Notes: a model not told the origin generated them from the letters alone. DNA of 64,000 bases from Cobetia sp. L2A1 (GCF_009796845.1 NZ_CP047025.1:3658001-3722000), one strand, 5' to 3'; shown: positions 48,974 through 60,332, numbered from the stretch's first letter. Numbers and translations: made by a program.

Positions 48974-49741
48974 TTAGCGTGTCAGGCCGCGAGTAGACGC
49001 TTTGAGAGAGGCGATAAAGATATCGCGCTCGGCAAGCGGCGGCTCGGCTTCAAGCTGCTCAAGTGCCTGTGCCAGTGTCAGGCCCTGACGGAAGACCGTC
49101 TTGTAGGCCGTATTCAGGGCAGAAATGGTCTCACGAGCGAACCCACGACGCTTGAGACCAACGCTGTTAAGACCATGCGCTTCAGCAGGATGACCATTGA
49201 CCATCACGAAGGCAGCAATATCCTTGGTAATGATGGAGCCACCACCGGCCATGGCATGCTCGCCGACATGACAGAACTGATGCACTGCCGACAAACCGCC
49301 CAGAATGACATGATTGCCAACGTGGACATGGCCGCCAAGCGTCGCCTGGTTGGCCATGATGCAGTCGTCACCGACGATGCAGTCATGGCCAACGTGTGCG
49401 TAGGCCATGAGCAGGTTACGGCTGCCAATGCGAGTAAGACTGGCATCCTGGATAGTACCGCGATGCAGCGTTACACCTTCGCGGATGACGTTATCATCCC
49501 CGATTTCCAACCGGGTCGGCTCGCCTGCGTACTTCTTGTCCTGACAGTCCTCGCCGATCGACGCGAATTGAAAGATACGATTACGCTCACCGATGATGGT
49601 AGTGCCCTTGATGACGACGTGCGGCCCCACCACCGTGCCAGCGCCGATCTCGACATCAGCCCCGATCACGCAAAACGGACCGACCTCGACATCATCGGCC
49701 AAGCGGGCGCCGGGATCGACAATGGCAGTAGGATGTATCAA
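48974..49741 (-). CDS. lpxA: UDP-N-acetylglucosamine acyltransferase
   Basis: First enzyme of lipid A synthesis, adding a hydroxyacyl chain to UDP-GlcNAc. The hexapeptide-repeat beta-helix is plain through residues 1-190 ([39 protein letters not shown]), with the catalytic His in [14 protein letters not shown] and the C-terminal helical domain. 255 residues. Start overlaps the fabZ stop by four bases. Confidence 0.97.
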   Translation of the reverse strand: MIHPTAIVDPGARLADDVEVGPFCVIGADVEIGAGTVVGPHVVIKGTTIIGERNRIFQFASIGEDCQDKKYAGEPTRLEIGDDNVIREGVTLHRGTIQDASLTRIGSRNLLMAYAHVGHDCIVGDDCIMANQATLGGHVHVGNHVILGGLSAVHQFCHVGEHAMAGGGSIITKDIAAFVMVNGHPAEAHGLNSVGLKRRGFARETISALNTAYKTVFRQGLTLAQALEQLEAEPPLAERDIFIASLKASTRGLTR

Positions 49742-50181
49742 GCGACCTTCCTCTCGGCACAGATGATTTCGGCCTCACAGACCACGTCGCCGTCGACCTT
49801 GGCCTGACAGGCGAACTTCCAGATTCCACGCTTCTCGCGCAGCACACGGGCACTGATTTCAAGCTGATCACCCGGCATTACCGGACGCTTGAAACGCACC
49901 TTGTCGCTACCGACGAGATAATAGATATAGCCATCGGCAGGACGCTTGTCGACGGTCTTGAAGCCGAGAATACCGGCTGCCTGAGCCATTGCTTCCACAA
50001 TCAGCACACCTGGCATGATCGGATGACCCGGAAAATGGCCATTGAAAAACGGCTCATTGATGCTCACATTCTTACGCGCGACGATGTACTCGCCAAGGGT
50101 CAGCTCCATGACCCGATCGACCAGCAGGAAAGGATAGCGGTGCGGGAGATACTCACGGATCTCGTTGATGTCCATAACCAT
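49738..50181 (-). CDS. fabZ: 3-hydroxyacyl-ACP dehydratase FabZ
   Basis: Hot-dog fold dehydratase of fatty acid elongation. Catalytic His and Glu lie in [42 protein letters not shown]. The ATG at 50181 has AGAGG upstream (an ATG two codons later is possible), giving 147 residues. Between lpxD and lpxA, the usual place, where it balances lipid A against phospholipid by sharing hydroxyacyl-ACP. Confidence 0.96.
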   Translation of the reverse strand: MVMDINEIREYLPHRYPFLLVDRVMELTLGEYIVARKNVSINEPFFNGHFPGHPIMPGVLIVEAMAQAAGILGFKTVDKRPADGYIYYLVGSDKVRFKRPVMPGDQLEISARVLREKRGIWKFACQAKVDGDVVCEAEIICAERKVA

Positions 50182-50356
50182 TGGCTTACAACCTCTGAAA
50201 TAACGAAATGCCTGCCGCACTCGGGCAGGCATGTAATGACGGTCCGGGCCGCCGTTCAGGCAATGGCGCGCATTATAGCGTTCTTGCGCGAGGCTGGCAG
50301 CCGCTCATTGCCCGACAGATCGCCGAGCAAACAATAGGAACCCTTCAAAACAGGAG

Positions 50357-51394
50357 CTACTTGTCCTTCAGCTGCTTCTCGACCTGATTCAAGCGTCGTG
50401 CCAACTGGTCGAGCTGCTTGAAACGCACAGCATTGCGACGCCACAGGCTGTTGTCCATTGCGCCGGTACCGGAGGAATAGACACCCGGCTTGGTGATGGA
50501 ATTGGTCACCAGACTCATGCCGGTCACCTGCACGCCATCCGCAATTTCCAGGTGCCCCGCCAGGCCCACACCACCGCCCATCAGGCAGTAGCGTCCGACT
50601 TTGGTGGAGCCGGCGATGCCGACACAGCCTGCCAGCGCCGAGTGATCACCGATCTGCACGTTGTGTGCGATCTGGACCTGAGAGTCGATCTTGACGTCAT
50701 TACCGATGATGGTATCGCCGAGCGCGCCACGATCGATACTGGTGCAGCTGCCAACTTCCACATCATCACCGATCAACACACCGCCGAGCTGGGCAATCTT
50801 GTGCCACCCCTTGCCGTCATGCGCAAACCCGAATCCATCGGCCCCGATCACGCAACCGCTGTGCAGCACGGCGCGCTCACCGATCAACACACCATGATAC
50901 AGCGTGACATTGGGATGCAGCAGTGCACCCTCACCCACCGCGCTATCAGCACCGATGACACAGCCGGCCAGAATGCGGGAATTGTCACCGACGCTTGCGC
51001 CCGGGCCGATCACGACCTGAGGACCGATCTCGACGTTTTCGCCAAGCGTCGCAGTCTCATCGACGACCGCACTGGCGTGAACACTGCCTTGCGGCGCACC
51101 AGCCAGCGGGTCGAAAAGACGCGACAGCTCAGCGTAAGCCAGATAAGGATTGTCCAGCACCAGCGCATTGCACTTGCATTCATCAAGATGGCTCTCGTGA
51201 AGCAGGACGGCAGTGGCTTCGGACTCACCTAGATATTTGAGATAGGCGCGATTGGCGAGGAAGGCAATATCACCCGGAACAGCGTCTACCAGGGTCGACA
51301 AGCCGGTGACTCGAACCGCTGGGTCACCGACCAGTCGAGCGCCCAGGCGCTCAGCCAGATCCTCGAGGGTGTAGGAGAATTGTTGCTTTTTCAT
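50357..51394 (-). CDS. lpxD: UDP-3-O-(3-hydroxyacyl)glucosamine N-acyltransferase
   Basis: Third step of lipid A synthesis. N-terminal uridine-binding domain (about residues 1-100, DIAFLANRAYLKYLGE), long hexapeptide beta-helix (about 105-300), catalytic His in CVIGADGFGFAHDG / IAHNVQIGDHSALAG, and C-terminal helix. 345 residues, near E. coli 341. Confidence 0.97.
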   Translation of the reverse strand: MKKQQFSYTLEDLAERLGARLVGDPAVRVTGLSTLVDAVPGDIAFLANRAYLKYLGESEATAVLLHESHLDECKCNALVLDNPYLAYAELSRLFDPLAGAPQGSVHASAVVDETATLGENVEIGPQVVIGPGASVGDNSRILAGCVIGADSAVGEGALLHPNVTLYHGVLIGERAVLHSGCVIGADGFGFAHDGKGWHKIAQLGGVLIGDDVEVGSCTSIDRGALGDTIIGNDVKIDSQVQIAHNVQIGDHSALAGCVGIAGSTKVGRYCLMGGGVGLAGHLEIADGVQVTGMSLVTNSITKPGVYSSGTGAMDNSLWRRNAVRFKQLDQLARRLNQVEKQLKDK

Positions 51395-51485
51395 TCTGTC
51401 TCTGGGCGCTGGGCGCCTCTGGCTCGCATTCGTGTTGGCATACTCGGATGCAACACACCCCGCGCGCTCAGCGCGCGGAATGTAC

Positions 51486-52001
51486 TCAGTTGAGCGAGTT
51501 GAAGACCTGAGTCACTTCATCGGTCAGATCCAAACCGTCCTTGCTGTAGACCGTCGCACTGCGGTCTACCAGCAGTTCGACATCATGCTTGTCGACCACT
51601 TTCTGAATGGCTTGATCCAGCTTGGGCTTGGACTGCTTGAGGAAAGCCTGCTCGGCCTGCTGCTGCTGCTGCTGAACCTGGCCGCGCAGCTGCTGGAACT
51701 GACCGCCCTTCTGACGCAGCTGCTGCTGCATGGACTTGCGCTCGGAATCAGACATCACCGCGCCATCTTTCTGCAGCTTCGCCTGAAGGGACTCGAGTTC
51801 CTTGGCAAGTGCCTTGGCCTGGTCCTGCTTGCCAGCTAGCTGATTCTTGAGCTGATTCATGGAGATCTTGGCGGAGTCGGAGCTGAGCAGCGCCTGGCGC
51901 CAATCAAGAACGGCAACATCGGAGGCCTGTGCCAGCATTGGAGTTGCAAGGGCAGCGAGGCCGCCTGCCAGACACAGCGCGCGGGTCAATTTACGCATCA
52001 A
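51486..52001 (-). CDS. skp: Periplasmic chaperone Skp/OmpH
   Basis: Periplasmic trimeric chaperone for unfolded outer-membrane proteins. Signal peptide of about 26 residues ending MLAQA, then the OmpH pattern VAVLDWRQALLSSD, long helical tentacles with coiled coil (about residues 45-130) including a Gln run, and a C-terminal LDLTDEVTQVFN. 171 residues. Directly downstream of bamA and upstream of lpxD. Confidence 0.93.
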   Translation of the reverse strand: MMRKLTRALCLAGGLAALATPMLAQASDVAVLDWRQALLSSDSAKISMNQLKNQLAGKQDQAKALAKELESLQAKLQKDGAVMSDSERKSMQQQLRQKGGQFQQLRGQVQQQQQQAEQAFLKQSKPKLDQAIQKVVDKHDVELLVDRSATVYSKDGLDLTDEVTQVFNSLN

Positions 52002-52114
52002 AAAACTCCTTGTAGACCTGTTGTTTGATGATCGACGCCAGAACAGGAACAGGCGGGGTCGATCGTCATGGCAAAGGCCGCACCGGCATCAACTGGTGCG
52101 GCAAACAGCGGTAT

Positions 52115-54451
52115 TTAGAAGGTCTGACCCAGCGAGAACTGGAAGATCTCGGTGTCGTCGTCGTCGTCACTGCCGATCGGCTGCGCGACGCTGAAGGTCA
52201 GTGGCCCTACCGGGGTGATCCACGACAGTCCGATACCGGCACTGTAATTCAGATCACCCAGATCCACACCGCTTTCACAGCTGCTGCTGTAGCTGGAACT
52301 CACGTCATAGCAGGAAGTCTGGAACGTGTTACCGGCATCGACGAAGAATGACGGCTGGACGCTACGCTTGTCCTTGACGAAAGGCATCGGGAAGATCAGG
52401 TCGATCCCGCTTTCGATCAGGACGTTACCGCCCAAGGTATCGTCATCACCATCGTCGACTTCCGTGGAAGACTGACCCAGGGTGTTGGAGCTATACCCTC
52501 GCACGCTGCCAAGGCCGCCCGCGTAGAAGTTCTTGAAGAACGGATAGCTATTGCCGGAGAACGAATTGGCATAGCCCAGCTCAGTACGGAACTTGAGCGA
52601 CCAATCTCGATTGAGCTCGAAATACTTGGCACCCTTGTAGCGGAACTTGTAGTAATCCGCATCGGAGCCCGGAACAGCGACCTCGAGGGACAAGGTCTGC
52701 GAACTCCCCGCCGTCGGCAAGATGCCGCGATTGAGGTTGTTGCGTGACCAGCTGGCGGTCAGCTTGTACAGATTGAAGTCTTCACCTTCATCTTCGATGT
52801 ACTCGGTGACCTCGGATGGACTGTCGTCGAAGTCTTTCACGCGCACGAACTCATAACCGGCGCCGAAGTTCAGGCGCGAGAGCTCGTTGATCGGATAACC
52901 GAAGTTGATCCCGCCACCAAAGCTGTCTGTCGCATAGCTTGCAACATCATCATCATCGTCATAGTCCACCTTGCGGTAGAAGATGTTGTAGCCACGAGAG
53001 ATGCCGTCCAGCGTCCAATACGGGTCGGTATAACCGAAGCTGACGTTGGTGTAGTCATCCGACTTCTGGGCATTGATGTTGACTTCGTTACCGGTGCCCA
53101 GGAAGTTCTTCTGCGACAGGCCAACCCCGTAGATGACACCGTCACCCTGGGAGAAACCGACGGAGGCGGAGATGGAACCCGAAGCCTGCTCTTCGACGTT
53201 GTAATTGACGTCCAGCTGGTCCGACTCTCCAGCCACGGGACGAGTATCAACATCAACCTGCTTGAAGAAACCAAGACGTTCAAGCTTCTGCTTGGACTGC
53301 TTGATCTTGTCGGTAGAGGCCGGTGCACCTTCATATTGGGTCAACTCACGACGCAAGACTTCGTCTGCGGTCGTGGTATTGCCCTTGAAGTTGATGCGTC
53401 GCACATAGGCACGTTTGCCTGGATCAACCGCGAAGGTCAGATCAACGGTATCGGACTCTTCATTCACTTCAGGGATGGCATTGACCTTGGCAAAGGCAAA
53501 ACCATCAGCCCCAAGCGCTTGACGCAGCGACTCACTGGAAGCCGTCACATCGCGCTGAGAATAAAGGGCATCCGGCGCCAGCTTGACCAGCTCCCGGGCA
53601 CGCGGCTCCTTCATCTTGATGTCACCCGCAAAGCCGATCTTGCCAATCTTGTACGGCTTGCCTTCATCGACATTGATGGTGACAAAGATTTCGGATTTGT
53701 CCGGTGAAATGGAAACCTGGGTCGAACGCACCTGGAAATTGACGTAGCCACGATCCAGGTACCAGGACTTGAGTGTCTCGATATCGCCTGTCAGCTTCTC
53801 GCGGGAATATTCGTCATCAGAGAACCAGCCGAAGAACCAGCTGGGACGATCCTCAAGCTCCAGCTGCTCACGCAGGGTCTCATCATCAAAGGCATCGTTG
53901 CCGATGATGTTGATCTGGTGGATCTTGGCGATCGTCCCTTCCTTGACGTCGATATTGACTTGAACACGATTGCGCTCAAGCTCCTCGACCGAGGTTTCGA
54001 TACGTGCGCTGTAACGCCCCTGGGCCTGATAGACACGCTCAAGCTCACGCTGCATTTCTTCCAACGTGGAACGCTGCAGCACCTGCCCTTCAGCAAGCCC
54101 AGCCTCTTTGAGGCCTTTACGCAGGTCCTCATCAGGAATCTGCGAATTACCATCAATTTCAATCTTGGAGATGGTAGGACGTTCGACGACATCGATGATC
54201 AACACATCGCCGTCACGCTTGAGCTGGATGTCATCGAACAGGCCAGTATCGAACAACTGACGCGCCGCAGAGGACAAATCGTCCTCTGCGACATTCTGAT
54301 CCGCGGACACAGGGAAGGCGTTGAAGACGGTGCCCGCAGACACGCGCTGGAGGCCTTCTACCCGGATATCCGATATTTTAAAAGACGCAGCCAAGGCGCC
54401 CTGACTGGCCCCGAGCAGCGCAGCTGCCAATCCAATGGTCTTGAGTTTCAT
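52115..54451 (-). CDS. bamA: Outer-membrane protein assembly factor BamA
   Basis: Essential core of the BAM complex that inserts beta-barrel proteins. The start at 54451 gives a signal peptide ending GALA; five POTRA domains follow (about residues 22-420), then a 16-strand barrel with the VRGY(S/N) loop-6 motif and C-terminal ...FSLGQTF, a BAM signal ending in Phe. 778 residues. Loops and the C-terminus carry Asp runs (DDDDD twice), unusual in non-halophiles. Next to rseP, as is typical. Confidence 0.97.
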   Translation of the reverse strand: MKLKTIGLAAALLGASQGALAASFKISDIRVEGLQRVSAGTVFNAFPVSADQNVAEDDLSSAARQLFDTGLFDDIQLKRDGDVLIIDVVERPTISKIEIDGNSQIPDEDLRKGLKEAGLAEGQVLQRSTLEEMQRELERVYQAQGRYSARIETSVEELERNRVQVNIDVKEGTIAKIHQINIIGNDAFDDETLREQLELEDRPSWFFGWFSDDEYSREKLTGDIETLKSWYLDRGYVNFQVRSTQVSISPDKSEIFVTINVDEGKPYKIGKIGFAGDIKMKEPRARELVKLAPDALYSQRDVTASSESLRQALGADGFAFAKVNAIPEVNEESDTVDLTFAVDPGKRAYVRRINFKGNTTTADEVLRRELTQYEGAPASTDKIKQSKQKLERLGFFKQVDVDTRPVAGESDQLDVNYNVEEQASGSISASVGFSQGDGVIYGVGLSQKNFLGTGNEVNINAQKSDDYTNVSFGYTDPYWTLDGISRGYNIFYRKVDYDDDDDVASYATDSFGGGINFGYPINELSRLNFGAGYEFVRVKDFDDSPSEVTEYIEDEGEDFNLYKLTASWSRNNLNRGILPTAGSSQTLSLEVAVPGSDADYYKFRYKGAKYFELNRDWSLKFRTELGYANSFSGNSYPFFKNFYAGGLGSVRGYSSNTLGQSSTEVDDGDDDTLGGNVLIESGIDLIFPMPFVKDKRSVQPSFFVDAGNTFQTSCYDVSSSYSSSCESGVDLGDLNYSAGIGLSWITPVGPLTFSVAQPIGSDDDDDTEIFQFSLGQTF

Positions 54452-54696
54452 GCAGTCGCTTCGCTTCTCTGGATTCCGCCCGCTTGGGTGAACAGGCACC
54501 TTATACACAACCCCCTGCAACTGACAAGACAGCTGCCAGCGGAGGTCGGCAGTCGGGGCCGAAGTCGTGTGGGCATGATGACGGGAGTTGGGCACATTGA
54601 CCAGCCCGCGCAATGAATTGACCCTCATGGGCACTGACAGTTCAGATTCGGTTCATCTGGATAGGGCGATCATGCAAGAACCGCCCTCCGAATTCA

Positions 54697-56052
54697 TCAC
54701 CACAGACGCATGAGGTCGAAGTAGATGGCCATCAGCATGAGCGATCCTACCAGCGCCATACCGATTTTTAGCCCCGCGTTCTGCACTCTTTCAGACAGTG
54801 GCTTGCCGCGCACAGCCTCCACCAGGTAGAACAGCAGGTGCCCCCCGTCCAGTACTGGAATTGGCAGCAGATTCAATACGCCAAGACTAATGGACAGGTA
54901 GGCCATAAAGCTCAGAAACGCTTCAAGTCCAGAGCGCGCCGTATCACCTGCAATGCGCGCGATGGTAATTGGACCTGACAAATTGGAAGGTGCAATCAAC
55001 CCCACCAGCATCTTGCGGATGGAATCGAGCGTCAACACGGTCATTTCACCAGTCTTGCCGATCGCCTGACCCACTGCCGCCAGCGGCCCATAACTCAGCT
55101 CACGCTGATACTCCGCCGGCCAACTGATATTCTCGACACCAGCACCCACCTGACCAATAGTGCGTCCATCCTCAAGGGAATGGCTAGCCGGCGTCAGCGA
55201 CAAGGTCTGCTCGCGGCCACCGCGGGCGATCAAGACCGACAACGTCTTGCCGGGAGCGCCACGCACCCGTTCCACGAAATCGATCCAATCGACCACCAGC
55301 ACACCGTCAATGCTAACAATACGATCGCCAGCGTTAAAACCAGCGGCCTTGGCAGCACCTTCATCCAGCACCTGCCCAAGCACTGCCGGTAACTGTGGCC
55401 GCCACGCCGTGATCCCCAGCGTTGCCAATGGACGCGGCGGATCCTGGTCGACCAGGAAGTGATTGACCTTGAGCGCCTGCTCGCGCGTTGCACTGGCACC
55501 GTCAGCACGGGTGGTGATATTCAAATGGTCATCACCGATGGCACCGATCAAGCGCAGGTTGATTTCATCCCACGAGCGCGTCGGCTGACCATTGATGGCA
55601 ACGATCTCAGCCTTGGGTGAAAGTCCGGCCAACCCCGCGGGTGAATCCGCCGCCACACCTCCAATCATCGGTACGACACTGGTGGTGCCAGCGACGAACA
55701 GTGCCCAGTAAGCCACGATCGCAAGCAAGAAATTTGCAAGCGGCCCAGCACAGACCACCGCAATACGCTTCCATACGGATTTGGTATTGAAGGCCAGATG
55801 GCGTTCTGAAGGGTCAACCGGCCCCTCACGCTCATCCAACATCTTGACGTAACCGCCTAGCGGTATCGCTGCCAGCCCATACTCGGTGCCATGGCGATCA
55901 GTCCACGACCAGAGCGGCTTGCCAAAACCAATGGAGAAGCGCAGTACCTTGATGCCGCAGCGACGTGCGACCCAGAAATGGCCGTATTCATGGATGGTGA
56001 TCAGCACACCCAGCACGACAATCACCGCAAGAATATTCTGGATCACACCCAT
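54697..56052 (-). CDS. rseP: Site-2 intramembrane zinc metalloprotease RseP
   Basis: Cleaves anti-sigma factors (RseA in E. coli) and leftover signal peptides inside the inner membrane. Zinc-binding HEYGH at residues 21-25, LDG motif in IPVLDGGHLLFYLVE near the C-terminus, two PDZ domains (about 120-200 and 210-290) and four membrane segments. The second of two adjacent ATGs (56052) sits best behind AGGAG; 56055 is the alternative. 451 residues. It could also act on the RskA-type anti-sigma factor of this window, which is speculation. Confidence 0.96.
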   Translation of the reverse strand: MGVIQNILAVIVVLGVLITIHEYGHFWVARRCGIKVLRFSIGFGKPLWSWTDRHGTEYGLAAIPLGGYVKMLDEREGPVDPSERHLAFNTKSVWKRIAVVCAGPLANFLLAIVAYWALFVAGTTSVVPMIGGVAADSPAGLAGLSPKAEIVAINGQPTRSWDEINLRLIGAIGDDHLNITTRADGASATREQALKVNHFLVDQDPPRPLATLGITAWRPQLPAVLGQVLDEGAAKAAGFNAGDRIVSIDGVLVVDWIDFVERVRGAPGKTLSVLIARGGREQTLSLTPASHSLEDGRTIGQVGAGVENISWPAEYQRELSYGPLAAVGQAIGKTGEMTVLTLDSIRKMLVGLIAPSNLSGPITIARIAGDTARSGLEAFLSFMAYLSISLGVLNLLPIPVLDGGHLLFYLVEAVRGKPLSERVQNAGLKIGMALVGSLMLMAIYFDLMRLW

Positions 56053-56138
56053 CATTCGCTCCTGGAGATTAGTGCCCGACATGGGCAGTCCGTGTGCCGA
56101 CTCTCATACCGAGAGTGGCAGGCGAACCAAGGTACGAC

Positions 56139-57368
56139 TCAGGGACTAAGGGCAGCAAGCTGCTCGCAAGCAAGCTTCCGCGCGGCCGCATCTTCGGACA
56201 GGATTATCGCCAGGCCATCCACCGCATGTGGCGGCCGCGCCTGCATCACCGCTTCCACCAGAAGAGGAATGCGATCGAAGGCCAGCTGGCCATCAAGAAA
56301 CGCCGCGACCGCAACTTCATTGGCAGCATTCATCACCGCAGGCCAGGTGCCACCTGCTGCAATGGCTTCACGCGCCAGCCGCAGACATGGAAAACGCACT
56401 TCGTCCGCCGCCCGGAAATCGAGGCGCGCGATCTGGAAGAGATCCAACGGTTCGACGCCCGCATCGATGCGCTCCGGCCACGCCAACGCATAGGCGATGG
56501 GCGTGCGCATGTCAGGATTGCCCATCTGCGCCAGCACCGAGCCATCGCTGTAAGCTGCCATCGAGTGAATGACACTCTGCGGATGTACCACTACCTGGAT
56601 GTCATCTGGCCGACAGGCAAATAACCAACAGGCTTCAATCAACTCCAACCCCTTGTTCATCAGGGTGGCGCTATCGACAGAAATCTTGCGCCCCATCGAC
56701 CAGTTGGGGTGCGCACAGGCCTGATCAGGCGTGACAGTCGCGAGACGCTCAACAGGCCACTCCACGGCATCACGGAATGGGCCGCCAGACGCCGTCAGCA
56801 GCAGCTTTTCGACGCCGATAGAAGCAAAGCCGTCTCGATGCTGAGCCGGCAGGCACTGGAAGATAGCGTTGTGCTCGGAATCAATCGGCAGCAGGGTCGC
56901 ACCATGCTGTTTCACAGCGTCCATGAACAGCTGACCGGCACACACCAGCGCTTCCTTGTTGGCTAGCAAGACACGCTTACCGGCACGCACCGCAGCCAGC
57001 GTGGGCAGCAAGCCTGCAGCACCGACAATCGCGGCCATTACGCTATCAACTTCCGACGCTTCGCTGATATCAACCAGCGCTTGCTCACCGTAACGCACCT
57101 CTATTGGCGTTCCGGCATAGCTCTTGACGCCTGACAGCGCTTCGCGAAGCACCTCTGCCGCGCCAGCAGAGCCAATCACGACCACCTGTGGCCTGTGTTC
57201 AAGACAGAGTGCCAGCAGCTTCTCGTGACGACTAGCGGCCGTCAAGGCATGCACACAATAACGCTCGGGATGGCGCGAAATCACATCCAGCGTACTCGTA
57301 CCGATAGAGCCAGTAGCGCCCAGAATGACAATGCGCTGACGAGCAGGCGTCACAGCAGTAACATTCAT
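56139..57368 (-). CDS. dxr: 1-deoxy-D-xylulose 5-phosphate reductoisomerase
   Basis: Second step of the MEP isoprenoid pathway, NADPH-dependent. N-terminal NADPH site [18 protein letters not shown], metal/substrate residues in [40 protein letters not shown] and [11 protein letters not shown]. The start at 57368 has GGGAGG upstream and overlaps the cdsA stop (ATGA). 409 residues. Also called ispC. Confidence 0.97.
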   Translation of the reverse strand: MNVTAVTPARQRIVILGATGSIGTSTLDVISRHPERYCVHALTAASRHEKLLALCLEHRPQVVVIGSAGAAEVLREALSGVKSYAGTPIEVRYGEQALVDISEASEVDSVMAAIVGAAGLLPTLAAVRAGKRVLLANKEALVCAGQLFMDAVKQHGATLLPIDSEHNAIFQCLPAQHRDGFASIGVEKLLLTASGGPFRDAVEWPVERLATVTPDQACAHPNWSMGRKISVDSATLMNKGLELIEACWLFACRPDDIQVVVHPQSVIHSMAAYSDGSVLAQMGNPDMRTPIAYALAWPERIDAGVEPLDLFQIARLDFRAADEVRFPCLRLAREAIAAGGTWPAVMNAANEVAVAAFLDGQLAFDRIPLLVEAVMQARPPHAVDGLAIILSEDAAARKLACEQLAALSP

Positions 57369-58168
57369 GCGCCACCTCCCAGAATCCACGGCAGCAATAG
57401 TGAGAACAGCGGCACAGCGGCAGTCAGGCTATCGATGCGGTCCATCACGCCTCCATGGCCGGGCAGCAGCTGACTGGAATCCTTCATCTTCCGCTCGCGC
57501 TTGAACATGCTCTCGAGCAGATCCCCCAGCACCGAGGCTGCCGTTACACCAAGCGTGACCAGCAGCAACGGCAACCAGTCAGCAAAGCCTGACAGTGCAT
57601 AGCCAGTGGCCAGCAACCCAGTAGCTACCAGCCCGCCATACACGCCCTCCCAGGACTTCCCGGGACTGACGCGTGGCGCCAGTTTGCGCTTGCCGAATCG
57701 CTTGCCCGAAAAGTAGGCGCCAATATCCGCTGCCCAGACCATCAGCAGTACATACAGCAGCCACTCACCGCCACTCGCCTTGAGCTGAATGAAACCAAAC
57801 CAGGTCGGCAGCAATGCCAGCATACCCACGGCCAGACGCACACCCGTGGCATGCCACTCCTGGCTGGCAACGGGGTAGCGCATCACCCAACGCAGATTAT
57901 TTGCCCAGGCCAGCGCCGCCAGATACAGCGGCCAACGGGCGTGAGAGTCATCAGCAAGCCAAGCCAATAGCATCAGTGCCATCAAGGCGAGCGGGAAGAT
58001 CAGACGTGCCGCACCGGCACGTACGCCGGACAAATTGGCCCACTCCCACGCCCCCAACATCACCACACCACCGGTAAAGACGGCAAAGGGTGCACCATCG
58101 AGACCAAACAGCCCCAGTAGCGCCAAGGGCGCGAGAATCAGCGCGGTAATAATACGTTGTTTGAGCAC
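57365..58168 (-). CDS. cdsA: Phosphatidate cytidylyltransferase
   Basis: Makes CDP-diacylglycerol, precursor of all phospholipids, in the inner membrane. Multiple membrane helices and the CDS signature with [24 protein letters not shown] and the C-terminal [33 protein letters not shown]. The start appears to be GTG at 58168, overlapping the uppS stop by one base. 267 residues. Confidence 0.96.
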   Translation of the reverse strand: MLKQRIITALILAPLALLGLFGLDGAPFAVFTGGVVMLGAWEWANLSGVRAGAARLIFPLALMALMLLAWLADDSHARWPLYLAALAWANNLRWVMRYPVASQEWHATGVRLAVGMLALLPTWFGFIQLKASGGEWLLYVLLMVWAADIGAYFSGKRFGKRKLAPRVSPGKSWEGVYGGLVATGLLATGYALSGFADWLPLLLVTLGVTAASVLGDLLESMFKRERKMKDSSQLLPGHGGVMDRIDSLTAAVPLFSLLLPWILGGGA

Positions 58169-58911
58169 TAGAGCCCCTCGGCGTCGAGTTGTTCGCTGGT
58201 CATGCCATAACGACGCTGACGCAGGGCATAGGCATTGAGCGCCTCGTCAAAAGCCACCGAGTCGAAATCAGGCCATAGCACTGGTGAGAAATAGAACTCG
58301 GCATAGGCCAGCTGCCAGAGCAGGAAGTTGGAGATGCGCTGTTCGCCACTGGTGCGGATACACAGATCCACTTCAGGCAGCTCATTCAGACAGACTTCTG
58401 CCCCTAACCGCTCTTCGTCGATATCAGCTGCCGCCAACTCACCACGCTCGACCTGTTCAGCCAGACGGCGGGCCGCCTCAGTGATATCCCAGCGTCCGCC
58501 GTAGTTGGCACAGATCACCACGTGCATACCGCGGTTATCGCACGTCATGTCTTCGGCGCTCTGGATATGCTTCTGGATGGAACTGGAAAAGCGGCTGCGC
58601 TCCCCGATGACAGAGAGGCGGATATCGTGACGATGAAGCTTCTTGACCTCACGCTTGAGCGCCATGAGGAACAGCTCCATCAGCGCACTGACCTCCGTGG
58701 CCGGACGCTTCCAGTTTTCACTGGAGAAAGCAAAAAGAGTCAGCACCTCGACGCCCTGTTCGGCAGCGCGACGAATGGTACTGCGGACGGTCTCGGCACC
58801 GGCACGATGGCCACGGATGCCTGCCCAACCGCGGGATTTTGCCCAGCGATTGTTGCCGTCCATGATGATCGCCACATGGCGTGGCGTAGAGAGGGAATTC
58901 GGTGACGTCAT
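58168..58911 (-). CDS. uppS: Undecaprenyl diphosphate synthase
   Basis: Cis-prenyltransferase that makes the C55 lipid carrier for peptidoglycan and O-antigen. Signatures: HVAIIMDGNNRWAKSRG (catalytic Asp), GHRAGAETVR, LTLFAFSSENWKRP, and CIRTSGEQRISNFLLWQLAYAE. 247 residues, normal. Between frr and cdsA; coupled to cdsA by a one-base overlap. Confidence 0.97.
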   Translation of the reverse strand: MTSPNSLSTPRHVAIIMDGNNRWAKSRGWAGIRGHRAGAETVRSTIRRAAEQGVEVLTLFAFSSENWKRPATEVSALMELFLMALKREVKKLHRHDIRLSVIGERSRFSSSIQKHIQSAEDMTCDNRGMHVVICANYGGRWDITEAARRLAEQVERGELAAADIDEERLGAEVCLNELPEVDLCIRTSGEQRISNFLLWQLAYAEFYFSPVLWPDFDSVAFDEALNAYALRQRRYGMTSEQLDAEGL

Positions 58912-58966
58912 GGGGTCTCACTACGAGCACCGGATGCCGCCGACAGAGCGCCGGCGGCAGACCCGA

Positions 58967-59524
58967 TCAGACCTGCATCAGGTCGGTTTCCTTGTGCTCC
59001 AGAGCACTGTCGACTTCTGCAACATACTTGTCGGTCAGCTTCTGGATCTCGTCTTCTCCGCGACGTGCATCGTCCTCGGACACGTCCTTGTCCTTGAGCA
59101 GGCTCTTGATGTCGCCGTTGGCATCACGACGAACATTGCGGAGTGCAACACGGGCGTTTTCCGCTTCTCCGCGCGCCTGCTTGGTATAGCCGCGACGCGT
59201 CTCTTCCGTCAGCATCGGCATCGGAACACGAATTACGTCACCGTTAGAAGACGGATTCAGGCCCAGATCGGACGTCATGATGGCCTTCTCGACCTTCGCC
59301 ACCATGGGTCTTTCCCACGGCACGACAGTCAGAGTGCGCGCATCTTCAGTGGTGATGTTCGCCACCTGATTCAGCGGCACCTGACTACCATAATAATCGA
59401 CGGTCACGGCATCCAGAATACTCGGATGCGCACGGCCGGTACGGATCTTGCTGAAGGCGGCACCGAGAGACTCGATGGTCTTCTTCATACGTGCTTCGGC
59501 GTCTTTCTTGATGTCGTTGATCAC
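58967..59524 (-). CDS. frr: Ribosome recycling factor
   Basis: With EF-G, splits the post-termination ribosome. The GTG at 59524 with AGAGGG upstream gives 185 residues, exactly the E. coli length, and the family N-terminus [12 protein letters not shown]; an ATG seven codons upstream is less likely. Typical motifs: [30 protein letters not shown] and the long three-helix bundle. Four bases after the pyrH stop. Confidence 0.97.
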   Translation of the reverse strand: MINDIKKDAEARMKKTIESLGAAFSKIRTGRAHPSILDAVTVDYYGSQVPLNQVANITTEDARTLTVVPWERPMVAKVEKAIMTSDLGLNPSSNGDVIRVPMPMLTEETRRGYTKQARGEAENARVALRNVRRDANGDIKSLLKDKDVSEDDARRGEDEIQKLTDKYVAEVDSALEHKETDLMQV

Positions 59525-59528
59525 AAAC

Positions 59529-60269
59529 TTACCCTCTTCTGTCAATCAGCGTGCCTTCCTTGCCACCCACCACCAGGTTGAGCAGCGCGCCTACCTTGTT
59601 CATGTTGAACACCCGCACTGGCATGTCATGGTCACGCACCAGACAGATGGCGGTCAAATCCATGACGCCAAGCTTTTGATCCAGCGCATCGTCATAGCTC
59701 AGGCTGTCGTATTTCACGGCATCCGGGTATTTGACCGGATCCTTGTCATAGACACCATCGACCTTGGTCGCCTTGATGACCGCGTCCGCATCAATCTCGA
59801 TGCCGCGCAGACATGCCGCAGAATCGGTCGTGAAGAACGGGTTACCGGTACCGGCGGAGAAGATGACCACATCACCCGAGGTCAGGTAGCGAATCGCGGT
59901 ACGGCGATCGTAGTGCTCGACCACACCACTCATCGGGATGGCAGACATCACGCGAGAGCGAATATTGGAACGCTCAAGAGAATCGCGCAGCGCCAGACCA
60001 TTCATGACAGTCGCCAACATACCCATATGATCACCGGTCACACGCTCCATGCCAACTGCCTGCAGGGCTGCGCCGCGAAACAGGTTACCGCCACCGATCA
60101 CGATGCCGACCTGGACGCCGATACCCACCAGCTGACCGATTTCCAGCGCCATGCGGTCAAGCACCTTGGGATCGATGCCAAACTCGCCATCGCCCATCAG
60201 GGCCTCACCGGAAAGCTTGAGCAGTATGCGCTTGTACTTGGCATTGCGTTCAGCGGGAATGGTGGCCAT
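59529..60269 (-). CDS. pyrH: UMP kinase
   Basis: Phosphorylates UMP to UDP; bacterial hexameric type of the amino-acid-kinase fold. Motifs: [40 protein letters not shown] and the C-terminal GTLID. Start at 60269 with AGGAG upstream, 246 residues. Follows tsf, as usual. Confidence 0.97.
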   Translation of the reverse strand: MATIPAERNAKYKRILLKLSGEALMGDGEFGIDPKVLDRMALEIGQLVGIGVQVGIVIGGGNLFRGAALQAVGMERVTGDHMGMLATVMNGLALRDSLERSNIRSRVMSAIPMSGVVEHYDRRTAIRYLTSGDVVIFSAGTGNPFFTTDSAACLRGIEIDADAVIKATKVDGVYDKDPVKYPDAVKYDSLSYDDALDQKLGVMDLTAICLVRDHDMPVRVFNMNKVGALLNLVVGGKEGTLIDRRG

Positions 60270-60332
60270 GCGAAACTCTCCTGATACTGACACTACGGGG
60301 AACGGGGTGGCCCGAAGGCGGGGGCCAGATAC

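Noticed and set aside
54452..54696. Sigma-E promoter before bamA
   Set aside because: I looked for GGAACTT/TCTGA-type elements on the minus strand and found only poor matches.
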